DNA of 64,000 nt from assembly GCF_003939025.1 (NCBI RefSeq), contig NZ_RQIH01000003.1, positions 310,001-374,000 on the forward strand. The letters run 5' to 3'. This document shows positions 34,723 through 43,062 of this stretch, one piece after another. Numbering within the stretch: the first letter of the stretch is position 1; the number at the start of each line of letters is the position of its first letter. The notes beneath the pieces were generated by a model that saw only the letters and a program-made list of their open reading frames with translations, was not told where the DNA came from and did not search any database. The stretch is from Rhizobium sophoriradicis (GTDB lineage: Bacteria > Pseudomonadota > Alphaproteobacteria > Rhizobiales > Rhizobiaceae). A program made the translations under genes and the position numbers.

Positions 34723-35157
34723 ATGTCGGCACCTGATGACATGGCCGAGATCGCAGTCGGCGCATTGATTGAAAATGGCAGCGTTCTTCTCGCCAGGCGA
34801 AGTTCGGAGCGCAGGACGCACCCGGATCGGTGGAGCCTGCCGGGTGGTCACGTCGAAGAAGGCGAAGATGCCGAGACGGCCATGCGCCGGGAATTGCTGG
34901 AGGAAATTGGCGTGACGCCGCAGCACTGGCTGTCTGCCGGAGAGTTCGTTTCGGAGAGCCCGCCCGGGGCATTCGCCACCTTCCATGTCTATCACGTCGA
35001 CCGATGGCAGGACGCTCCGCGACTTATCGACGATGAACACACGGCACTCAGATGGTTTACCGCCGCCGAGATAGAATGCGAAACCGAACTGGCGCCGCCT
35101 CAGCTTGCTGAATTGATCTTAAACCTGCTCGGACCGAAAACGAACCAAAAGGCATGA
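34723..35157 (+). CDS. NUDIX hydrolase
   Basis: 144 residues with a full Nudix box (GGHVEEGEDAETAMRRELLE and EIGV: G-x5-E-x7-REUxEExGU). The N-terminus (GALIENGSVLLARRSS) resembles MutT-like and ADP-sugar pyrophosphatases. It follows ohrR by nine bases and may be cotranscribed, which would link nucleotide or cofactor clean-up to peroxide stress. ATG 34723 or ATG 34741 may be the start; neither has a clear ribosome site. Confidence 0.88.
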   Translation: MSAPDDMAEIAVGALIENGSVLLARRSSERRTHPDRWSLPGGHVEEGEDAETAMRRELLEEIGVTPQHWLSAGEFVSESPPGAFATFHVYHVDRWQDAPRLIDDEHTALRWFTAAEIECETELAPPQLAELILNLLGPKTNQKA

Positions 35158-35176
35158 TGACGGAAATGGCGCGCCC

Positions 35177-36217
35177 CTACAGCGCGCGCTGCCGAACCAC
35201 CTCTTCAAGCGCGCCCTCCTCCATCATCTCGGCCGCCTTGGCATAACCGCCGCCCATTCCGTCGAGGAAATGCAGGTGTGAATCCGGCCGGCCCGACGGC
35301 ACGAGGCAGGTCATCAGCGCATGCGACTGGCGGTGCAGCCCGAAATCGATCTCGCCCCGCGCCCGCGCTGCAACGAGCATGGCTTCGACGCTGTCGATCT
35401 GGTCCGGCGCGCAGTCCAGCGTCAGGCGCAGGCCGTCGTCGAACTTGCGGAAATCCGAATTGGAGGCGACCTCCGACCAGCGTTTCGCGCTGACCTGCTT
35501 CTCTCTTGCCATACCCGTCCCTCCGGAAAGCGGATGGGACCGGCACGGCGCGGCATCGAAAACCGCGAGAACGCGTCTTGCCAGCGCCGCAAAGACCTCC
35601 GGGCGCGTGTGGTCGCGCGGTTCAACCAACAATGACAGGATCTCGCCGCGCTGGCTCGGGAACGGCGCCCAGTCGCAGCTCAAGCCCGTCAGGTCAGGCT
35701 TCATCGCATAGCGGCCGGGCTTGACCAGAAAGAGGCCATTCTTGATCTGCTGCTCCGCCCATTTGATCCCGCCTCCGGCAAACATCGCATAGGTCGCGCT
35801 CTCAGAGGCGGCATAGCGCGCGATCCTGACGTCGCGCCCGTTGGCACGGATTTCGCCGACGGTGACGAGCCCGACACGCAAGTCGAGATGAAGCTCGGCT
35901 TTGGCGAAGCCCGCGACGTCACGCAAGGCCGATGTCGCCGCCATGATGCCGTTCGCCGGCAAGGCGAAGGCTGCTCCGTCTCCGCGAAACACGAAGGGAA
36001 AATCGAACGAACCCCAGGCATTGCCGAGGGCGGCGATGATCGATGCGCCGGCATAATTGACGTCTTCATAACGTCCCGATCGGATCGCCGCGGTCGAGCT
36101 GACGAAATCGGTGATGCCGATCAGCCAATCGTCAGGTAACGGCTCGTAGACATCGGGATCGAGCACAAGCGAAAACTCGTCATAGGCCCGGCGCGGCTCC
36201 GCGTGGCTGTTGACCAT
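35177..36217 (-). CDS. DUF3095 family protein, cyclase-like
   Basis: 346 residues. GITDFVSSTAAIRSGRYEDV followed by FVFRGDGAAFALP resembles the class III nucleotidyl-cyclase core (D-x-S and GDG strands), as noted for DUF3095; the second half is unlike known domains. Whether it makes a cyclic nucleotide is unknown. The ATG at 36217 has a GGAGAA site. It lies 107 bases downstream of ohr on the same strand and could be in the same transcript; a hairpin (36262-36286, 9-base arms) without T-run lies between. Confidence 0.78.
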   Translation of the reverse strand: MVNSHAEPRRAYDEFSLVLDPDVYEPLPDDWLIGITDFVSSTAAIRSGRYEDVNYAGASIIAALGNAWGSFDFPFVFRGDGAAFALPANGIMAATSALRDVAGFAKAELHLDLRVGLVTVGEIRANGRDVRIARYAASESATYAMFAGGGIKWAEQQIKNGLFLVKPGRYAMKPDLTGLSCDWAPFPSQRGEILSLLVEPRDHTRPEVFAALARRVLAVFDAAPCRSHPLSGGTGMAREKQVSAKRWSEVASNSDFRKFDDGLRLTLDCAPDQIDSVEAMLVAARARGEIDFGLHRQSHALMTCLVPSGRPDSHLHFLDGMGGGYAKAAEMMEEGALEEVVRQRAL

Positions 36218-36324
36218 GGCATGTTCTCCGGATCGGCAGGTTTGGCTGCTGGCTCAGAAGCGGGTCTGCCGCCGATCGGCAGACCCCCGCTTGAAGGTGA
36301 CGACGCGAGGCTGGCCCTTCCTGT

Positions 36325-36720
36325 TCAGATAAGCTTGGTTTCGACGTCGATATTGCCGTGGACCGCCTTGGAGTAAGGGCAGATGCCGTGGGCCGCCTCG
36401 ATCAGTTCCTGTGCGATCTCGCGGTCGATGTCTGCAAGGCTGACATTGAGTCGTGCACGCAGGAAGTAGGAGCCATTATCGCCGTTGAGCGTAATCTCGG
36501 CATCGACCTCGGGACTGGCCGGCAAGGTGATTTTCCGCTGCGCGGCGGCGAGCTCGATGGCACCGATATAGCAGGCTGACCAGGCGGCCCCGAACAGGTT
36601 TTCGGCCGCCGGATGCGGCTGCGGAAGCTTGATGTCGAGCGTGCCGTCGCTGCTGCGTGCATAGCCGTTGCGACCGCCGGCGATGTGGGTCTTACCGGCG
36701 AAAAGAAGCTTCTCAGTCAT
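36325..36720 (-). CDS. ohr: Ohr, organic hydroperoxide reductase
   Basis: 131 residues. The two catalytic Cys residues are in AWSACYIGAIE and HGICPYSKAVHGN, the defining OsmC/Ohr pattern. It is a thiol (lipoyl)-dependent peroxidase for organic peroxides. AAGGA lies ten bases before the ATG. Two strong palindromes (36749-36773 and 36810-36824) upstream match the site near ohrR, so it is under OhrR control. Confidence 0.93.
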   Translation of the reverse strand: MTEKLLFAGKTHIAGGRNGYARSSDGTLDIKLPQPHPAAENLFGAAWSACYIGAIELAAAQRKITLPASPEVDAEITLNGDNGSYFLRARLNVSLADIDREIAQELIEAAHGICPYSKAVHGNIDVETKLI

Positions 36721-36748
36721 TGTTGTATCCTTTCGGTTGATGGTTTTA

Positions 36749-36773
36749 GCGCATCCGATTAAATCGGATGCGC
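36749..36773. promoter_or_regulatory. OhrR-type operator, upstream of ohr (site 1)
   Basis: A perfect 25-base palindrome: 12-base arms around a central A at 36761, with core CCGATTAAATCGG. It lies about 30 bases before the ohr start, overlapping the likely promoter. Confidence 0.8.
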
Positions 36774-36809
36774 GTTAATAAGCCGAGCCGGAGTCAATGT
36801 CAACACCAT

Positions 36810-36824
36810 TCCGATTTAATCGGA
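36810..36824. promoter_or_regulatory. OhrR-type operator, upstream of ohr (site 2)
   Basis: A 15-base palindrome with core CCGATTTAATCGG (36811-36823). It lies 56 bases, centre to centre, from site 1. Two sites so spaced could allow cooperative repression of ohr. Confidence 0.72.
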
Positions 36825-36988
36825 TACGATTTATCTTTTTAAGAGATTTGAGCCAGCCGCGCAGGCAGGCTGAACCGGTTGCGCGTTCACATCTTGTCCG
36901 GGAATGAGCCCCCCTAGATGGAGAGTTGAGATGTCCTCCACAGCCGAAGGCAATGCGGGAGTCGGCCGCTGTAGCGCCGGAGCGGCGC

Positions 36989-37336
36989 TCAGACCTTCTC
37001 TTTTTTCCTGGTCTTTTCCTTCGGTTCGACCGGCGCATCCGGCGTCGGCGCCAAAAGCTTGCGCAGCGATGCGATTTTGTCCTTCACCAGCGGCCGGAAG
37101 CGCGTCGCGCGATAGGGCATGTCGGCCGCACCGTAGCCTTCCGGCCCGTCATCATTGCCGCGATGGATTTCCGCGAGCTTCACGCCAATAAACGTGCCGT
37201 CGACATAATGGGTATATTCGCCCACCCAGCGGATCGTATAGATCTCGCCCTTGCGGATCAGCTGGTCGATGCTGACATGTTTGAAGGTGTCGTTGATGCA
37301 GACCACCTTCTGGCCGACATGAAACTCATAGCTCAT
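36989..37336 (-). CDS. conserved small protein of unknown function
   Basis: 115 residues. It begins FHVGQKVVCINDTFKHV and contains LIRKGEIYTIRWVGEYTHYV, a pattern of strands like an SH3-type barrel, and ends in a basic tail (EPKEKTRKKEKV). No signal peptide or membrane helix. Similar proteins are found in Rhizobium without a name. It is monocistronic. The 36721-36988 gap before it carries the ohr control region. Confidence 0.65.
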   Translation of the reverse strand: MSYEFHVGQKVVCINDTFKHVSIDQLIRKGEIYTIRWVGEYTHYVDGTFIGVKLAEIHRGNDDGPEGYGAADMPYRATRFRPLVKDKIASLRKLLAPTPDAPVEPKEKTRKKEKV

Positions 37337-37462
37337 TGATCATACTCTCAAACGGCAATCCGCCTGGCCGATCTATAGCGCGCCCGGCGGCCGGGATGAA
37401 CCCTTTTCTGCCGGCGGACGTCATGCGGCGTGACTGCGCCCCTGCCCGACAATGCCACAAGC

Positions 37463-38791
37463 TCAGTCGCAATAGACCTTGCCGCTCTTGCGGGAGCGCA
37501 GATCGAAGTGGAAGTGGTTCCAGTGTTCCGGGTTGCTGCCGGGCCCGAGCACGGTGTTGAAATAGCGGCAGCTATCGGTGCGCACCGCCTTCAGCAGCCG
37601 GCCCTCGCGCAGCGAGAACAGGCCCTTCTTGCGCACGTCGATCTCATGGCCGTTCTTCAGCACGAACTTGCCGACGTCGATGGCGTTGCCGCGGGCGTGT
37701 TCCGACATCGGATTGTATCGCTGACGGCTGTTGTTCATGCGCCGGCAGGAATAGCCGCCGAGCGGCTGGATCGTTCTGATGCCGCTCCAGTAGCGGTAGC
37801 GGGCCGACGGCGCCAGCTCGTTCTTCACCCATTTGGCGAAGGCGAGCGTCACCTGGCAGTTCAGCGTCACGGCCGGCCTGACGCCGATATTGCCGGAGAG
37901 GCCCTTCAGCGATACCGGATACGGCACCTGGCAGGCCGGCCCTTGCGAGATCGGCGGCTTCTCGTCGAAGAGCACGCCCATGCGCTTCAGCTCGCGCCGG
38001 CAGGCCAGCTCGGAAGCCGGCATGACGCTCGGGTCGACCGGTGCGGCGGGCTCACTCATCATCGGGTTGTTCGGCCGCAGCATCGCCACTTCTTCGGCCT
38101 CGTCCTCCTCAGGAACTCGGGACGGTGCCGTGACCGGACTGCCGTCGCTCCAGGTGGGCGCCCGGCTCATCTGCGACTGCGCGGCCGGCTGTGGCATTGC
38201 CTGTGGTGGGGGCTGGCGTATCGGTTGGTTGACCTGAAGCGGATTGTCGGTGCCGATGCCGTCGACGACCGGCTCGGTAGCATTGCCCTCGGCGATTTGT
38301 TGTTGCTGCTCCTGCGCCAGCCCGACGACCGGTTCGGCGCCGAGCTCATCGTCCATGTTGACACCGCCGGACGGGACGGCGAGGTTCTGTGTGCCGCCCC
38401 AGTTGCCGTTCGACTGGCCGGCCGCCATCGCCTCGTCACTGTCAATCATCGGCAGTTTTCGCCCCTGCGCCCCCGGCGCAGACAGCGCCCGCGGCGCGGG
38501 AGCTGCATGGCCGGTACCGGCGAGGTTCGGCGTATCGAGATAATCGACCGAACCTTGCGTGTTGCCGATCGGAGCGCTGGAAACCGGATAGGACGCTTGG
38601 CTTTCCACCGGCGCCATGCGCACGGCCGGCGCCATGCGCGCGGCACCCCGTGATGGCGAAATCGAACTGACCCTGGTGCCGTTGTCGACATTGGCCGGCG
38701 GCACCAGTCCGTCGCTGATCGAACAGGTCGTCAGCGCCACTGAGAGCAGCACGGGCATGAAGGCTTGCCGAGGAAAGGAAACAAACGCCAT
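37463..38791 (-). CDS. extensin-like family protein with LAS-type metallopeptidase fold
   Basis: 442 residues from ATG 38791. The N-terminus is hydrophobic with a lipobox-like LTTC near residue 20, followed by about 220 low-complexity residues rich in Pro, Gln and Ala. The C-terminal extensin-like domain (about 250-442) has Cys pairs and the H-x6-D ... H-x-H pattern of D-Ala-D-Ala carboxypeptidase-like enzymes (SEHARGNAIDVG and EHWNHFHFDLR). It probably works on peptidoglycan in the periplasm; common in Rhizobiales. Confidence 0.85.
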   Translation of the reverse strand: MAFVSFPRQAFMPVLLSVALTTCSISDGLVPPANVDNGTRVSSISPSRGAARMAPAVRMAPVESQASYPVSSAPIGNTQGSVDYLDTPNLAGTGHAAPAPRALSAPGAQGRKLPMIDSDEAMAAGQSNGNWGGTQNLAVPSGGVNMDDELGAEPVVGLAQEQQQQIAEGNATEPVVDGIGTDNPLQVNQPIRQPPPQAMPQPAAQSQMSRAPTWSDGSPVTAPSRVPEEDEAEEVAMLRPNNPMMSEPAAPVDPSVMPASELACRRELKRMGVLFDEKPPISQGPACQVPYPVSLKGLSGNIGVRPAVTLNCQVTLAFAKWVKNELAPSARYRYWSGIRTIQPLGGYSCRRMNNSRQRYNPMSEHARGNAIDVGKFVLKNGHEIDVRKKGLFSLREGRLLKAVRTDSCRYFNTVLGPGSNPEHWNHFHFDLRSRKSGKVYCD

Positions 38792-38942
38792 ACTCTTATC
38801 GCTTCCGTGGGCCGGCCGCAGAGTGACCGAAAAAACTCGGTCCAATTTTAATTAAAAACGGTGAATGAAAACTTACCGGCACAATCTGGACGCGACGGAA
38901 CTGAAAAAGGCGGCTTTCGCCGCCTTCCAACTGCTGCCGAAC

Positions 38943-40764
38943 TCACGCGGCCCGTATGTAACGGCCGTCCCGCTGCTGCTCCGCTCCGCGCAGGCGGAAA
39001 TTTGCAAGCAACGTCTTCAACTGGGTGCTTTCGTCGGCGAGCGTGCGGCTTGCCGCCGTCGTCTCCTCGACCATCGCCGCGTTCTGCTGCGTCATCTGGT
39101 CCATGTGGTTGACGGAGCTGTTGATCTCGTTGAGTCCGGTCGACTGTTCGCGCGCTGCCGTCGCGATCGAGGCGACGTGATCGTTGACCTGATTGACCAA
39201 TGCCTCGATTTCCAGGAGCGCATCGCCCGTCGAGCGCACCAGCGCCACCCCGCCCTCGACTTCCGTCGCCGACCGGCGGATCAGTTCCTTGATCTCCTTG
39301 GCGGCGTTGGCCGAGCGCTGCGCAAGCTCGCGCACTTCCTGGGCAACGACGGCAAAGCCGCGGCCCGCCTCGCCGGCCCGCGCCGCTTCGACGCCGGCAT
39401 TGAGCGCCAGAAGGTTGGTCTGGAAGGCGATCTCGTCGATGACCGAGATGATCTGGTTGATCCGGCTTGAGGATTCCTCGATCCGGCCCATCGCCGTCAC
39501 CGCATTGCGGACGATCTCACCGGAGCGTCCGGCACTCGCCTTGGTCTCGGCCACCATCTCACGCGCCTCGTTCGCCCGCTCCGATGCCGTCTTGACCGTC
39601 GCGGTGATCTCGTCGAGGGCTGCGGCCGTCTCTTCAAGTGCCGCCGCCTGCTGCTCCGTCCGTTTCGACAGGTTGCCGGTCGCTTCACTGATATCGGAGG
39701 CGCTGTCGTTGACGACGCGGCTCGATTCGGCAATCGCCTGGATGACGCCATTCAGCGCATCGACGGCCGTGTTGAAATCATTCCTGAGCTTGGCGTAATC
39801 CTCGCCGATATCGCCGATCGCAACCGTCAGATCGCCGCCCGCAAGCTTCTCCAGGCCGACGCCGAGCGCCTGCATGGCGCGGCTCTGCCGCTCGGAAGCC
39901 GAGCGCAGGCTCGCCTCGTTGCCGCGGCGTTCGTCCTCGATCTGCCGCTGCCTTTCGTCTTCACGCCCACGCAGCGCGCTGCGCTCATCGACGGAGTCGC
40001 GCAGCACCAATAGCACCTTGGCCATCTGACCCACTTCGTCGCGGCACTCGCTGCCGGCAATCTCCACCGATGCTTCTTCGGCGGCGATCGCATTCATCGC
40101 CGTCTTTAGCCGGGCGATCGGCGCCGTCACGCTGCGCACGATGGCGAAGGCGATCGCGATCGTCGCCAGCGCGCCGATCAGGCAAACCACGGCGGCCCAC
40201 ATCGCATTCTGGCGATAGAGCGCCGCAAGGTCGTCGCCATAGACGCCGGTGCCGACGATCCAGCCCCAGGGCTCGAAACCGGCGACGTAGGAGTATTTCA
40301 GCACCGGCTCATCGGCGCCCGGCTTCGGCCAGTAGTAATCGACGAAGCCCTTGCCGTCCTTCTTCACCTTGTTGACGAACTCGACGAACAGGAACTTGCC
40401 GTTCGGATCCTTCATCTGGGATGATATCGGTGCCGTTGAGCGCCGGCTTGATCGGGTGCATCACCATCTTGGGATGCATGTCGTTGATCCAGAAATAGCC
40501 GTCTGCGCCGTAGCGCATCGCGCCGATCACATCCTTCGCCGCCGTCTGCGCCTGCTCGCGGGTCATGGTGCCCGCCTGCTCCAACTTGTAATATTTGTCG
40601 AAGATGCCGAGCGCTGTCGCATCCAGCTGCGCCAGCCCTGCCTTTCGCTCCTCTTCCAGCTCGGAATAGGAATAGTTCAGAAAAAAGACCATCGTCGCTG
40701 CGAGCACGACAAGCGTGAAGGCGACGAGGCAATAAAGACGAGTGGAAATCTTGACGTTGCGCAT
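38943..40764 (-). pseudogene. methyl-accepting chemotaxis protein, broken by a one-base frameshift
   Basis: The gene starts at ATG 40764 (first membrane helix CLVAFTLVVLAATMVFFL, then a single-Cache sensor, [20 protein letters not shown]). Near 40421-40424 the frame shifts: the upstream frame reads [11 protein letters not shown] while the next frame continues [18 protein letters not shown], the expected Cache sequence. Removing one T at about 40422 restores a single protein of about 606 residues with second helix, HAMP and MCP signalling domain ([20 protein letters not shown]). The downstream part (38943-40415, 490 codons) could restart at its own ATG but would lack most of the sensor. A sequencing error is possible. 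Confidence 0.85.
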
Positions 40765-41073
40765 GAGGTTCCCGGCGATTCTTATGAGAGATCTGTCTCA
40801 TTCTGCACCACCGGAATTACTGGAGCGTAAAGCTTATTTAGGGTTGACTTAAACAGCGCCTGGTGAGGTGTTGGTTGTAAAATTCAACCGTTGAATGAGG
40901 TTGGGATTTAGGTCGGCATCACCCGTTATTTTCCACAAATAGTGTTATCCAGAGTGTGACCTCGAACTTTTCTGTCGAGTCTGGGAAAACCGCTGACACG
41001 GCTCGCGATCATGCACTAGGGTGATCTCGATGAATCGCCGGCCCCATGACCAACATCAGATGGAGAACCCTTG
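40765..41073. other. 309-base intergenic region
   Basis: Divergent promoter region between the chemoreceptor and the thioesterase. It is AT-rich around 40840-40960. TTGTAAAATTCAACCGTTGAA near 40873 contains a small inverted repeat (TTCAAC/GTTGAA). No gene seen. Confidence 0.4.
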
Positions 41074-41460
41074 ATGACCGATGCCGCCAAGCCGAGAGGC
41101 GAACTGACGCTGCGCACGCTCGCCATGCCCGGCGATGCCAATCCCGCCGGCGATATTTTCGGCGGCTGGGTCATGGCGCAGATGGACCTTGCCTCCGGCA
41201 TCCGCGCCGCCGAGCGCGCCAAGGGCCGCGTCGTCACCGCCGCCGTCAAGGAGATGGCCTTCGAACTGCCGGTCAAGATCGGCGACACGCTGTCGGTTTA
41301 TACCGATATCGACCGCGTCGGGCGCACCTCGATCACGCTGATTGTCGAAGCCTGGGCGCACCGTTCGCGTTACGCCAAGATGGAAAAGGTCACCGCCGGC
41401 ACCTTCATCATGGTGGCGCTCGACGAAGAGGGCAAACCAAAACAAGTCCCCGAGGAGTGA
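41074..41460 (+). CDS. YciA-type acyl-CoA thioesterase (hotdog fold)
   Basis: 128 residues. The family signature is clear: NPAGDIFGGWVMAQMDLASG, then TAAVKEMAFELPVKIGD. This hotdog group hydrolyses short to medium acyl-CoA esters and usually forms hexamers. ATG 41074 has a GGAG site at 41062; a TTG at 41071 is one codon earlier. Monocistronic. Confidence 0.92.
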   Translation: MTDAAKPRGELTLRTLAMPGDANPAGDIFGGWVMAQMDLASGIRAAERAKGRVVTAAVKEMAFELPVKIGDTLSVYTDIDRVGRTSITLIVEAWAHRSRYAKMEKVTAGTFIMVALDEEGKPKQVPEE

Positions 41461-41499
41461 CAGACCAGGATCGAGGGCATGGAAACGGTCAGCTCGCCG

Positions 41500-41690
41500 G
41501 AGGGGCAGCGGCTTGCTCCACAACTGCGTCTCAAGCCCCGCCATCTCTCCAGCCTCATCCTGAGGCGCCCTGCAGGGGCCTCGAAGGACGGGGTGGCCAC
41601 CGCTTCGCCAAATGCCAAGGCTGGCGTGGCCCCAAGCCACCCGCCCCCGTGGTTTGAGACGGCCCTTCTGGCCTCCTCACCATGAGGGCT
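41500..41690. repeat. GC-rich intergenic repeat with CCTCATCCTGAGG motif
   Basis: The 41461-41763 gap has no gene. It contains CCTCATCCTGAGG (palindromic) near 41552, CCTGCAGGGGCCTCGAAGGAC, and CCTCACCATGAGG near 41675. This is a block pattern I know as widespread in intergenic regions of alphaproteobacteria, distinct from the two other repeat families in this window. Confidence 0.5.
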
Positions 41691-41763
41691 GTTCGGTGTG
41701 CCGTGCCGTCCCGCCTCTCCTCACAGTGCCCGTCACTCGGAAGAGGAAGAAAATCGCCGCCCT

Positions 41764-42948
41764 TCACACCTTCAAAAACTGCGATCCCTTATCAAAGCTC
41801 AATCCGGGAAAAATCTTCCCCGTCAGATCTTCCGGACCCACATCGAACTGCCGGTAGAGCATCGCCGCCGCCACTTCTCGCACGTCGGCCGTCGGCATCA
41901 GGTCGCGGTCATCGAGCAGCTGGCCATCACCGAGCCCGGGCCACTTGCCGAGGATACGGCCGCCGTTGATGGCGCCGCCTGATAGCAGGGCGCAGCTGCC
42001 GGTGCCGTGGTCGGTGCCATCAGAGCCGTTCTGGCGGACGGTGCGGCCGAATTCGGTCATCGCCAGCACCACCGTCTTCGTCCAGATCTCCGGCCCGAGC
42101 GTCGCCTTCAGCGTATTGATCGCCTGCGCCAGATCCCGGGCCGGCCGCTTGAACTGGCCAGCCTGGCCGATATGCGTGTCCCAGCCGGTGATGGAAAAGC
42201 TGGCGATGCGGTAATCGCCTTTCAGCATGTTGGCGGCGAGTGCCGCCACATCGGCGGTCTTTTCGCCGCGCTGGCCGTCCGGCTCGGTCATCATCGAGGC
42301 GCTATCGGCCCGCGTCGCCTCGGCAAGTGCCGCGGCAAACGGCGGATCGCCGGCATAGAGCCGCGCCAGGAACTGCATCTCGTCACGCGCCGGCGCCAGA
42401 TTGGAATCCGACGCCCAGACATCGACCTCGTTCGGCCCGGAGAGGATCAGTTCCGTCGAGGTGTTGACGTCGATCGCCTTGCGGGAATCCGAGCGCGGAA
42501 TGACGGCAAGCGCCCGGTTCAGCCAGCCGGTCCCTTCCTCGGCGACATGCTCGCCGCCCGATTCCAGCATGTCCTGCCCGTCGAAATGGCTGCGCTGGTC
42601 ACGATAGGGGGTGGAGACGGCGTGCACGAAGGCAAGCTCCCGGCTCTTCCACAGCGGCATCAGATCGGCGGCGGCCGGGTTAAGCCCGAAATGCCCGTCG
42701 AGATCGAGAAGCCCGGTCTCGGGCGTCAGCGCCAGCGTCGGCCGCAGCGCCGCAAAGCCGGCATCGGCATAGGGCTGCACCAGATCCAGCCCGTCCATCG
42801 CGCCGCGCAGCACGATGGTGACGAAGCGCTTATCACCCGGCATCGCCGCGAAGGTGACCGGTGTGAAGACGGGAGCGGCGGCAAGACAGCAGGCAGACGT
42901 CAGAAAGCCGCGGCGGGAAAGCGAGATCCTGTTCATCGACAGCGTCAT
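41764..42948 (-). CDS. DUF1501 protein, Tat-exported
   Basis: 394 residues. The N-terminus SLSRRGFLTSACCLAAAPVF is a twin-arginine signal. The body matches DUF1501 (sulfatase-like fold): VTIVLRGAMDGLDLVQPY, RSHFDGQDMLESG, VVLAMTEFGRTVRQNGSDGTDHGTG. AGGAG lies eight bases before the ATG. Genes of this family nearly always pair with a DUF1800 gene, as here (43063-44574, upstream on the same strand). The function of the pair is not established. Confidence 0.88.
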   Translation of the reverse strand: MTLSMNRISLSRRGFLTSACCLAAAPVFTPVTFAAMPGDKRFVTIVLRGAMDGLDLVQPYADAGFAALRPTLALTPETGLLDLDGHFGLNPAAADLMPLWKSRELAFVHAVSTPYRDQRSHFDGQDMLESGGEHVAEEGTGWLNRALAVIPRSDSRKAIDVNTSTELILSGPNEVDVWASDSNLAPARDEMQFLARLYAGDPPFAAALAEATRADSASMMTEPDGQRGEKTADVAALAANMLKGDYRIASFSITGWDTHIGQAGQFKRPARDLAQAINTLKATLGPEIWTKTVVLAMTEFGRTVRQNGSDGTDHGTGSCALLSGGAINGGRILGKWPGLGDGQLLDDRDLMPTADVREVAAAMLYRQFDVGPEDLTGKIFPGLSFDKGSQFLKV

Positions 42949-43062
42949 GGGCGGGGCTCCTGAGCAGGGTCCGGAAAAGTGTACAGCGGTTTTCCGGTCA
43001 GAACCTGCGACAAAACAAATGAGCTGAGCAGACGAAGCGTTGGCTTGCCAACGAAAGTCTGC

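Noticed and set aside
36775..37038. Arg-rich minus-strand frame of 87 codons upstream of ohr
   Set aside because: It crosses the operator region and overlaps the 3' end of the 36989-37336 gene; no family match.
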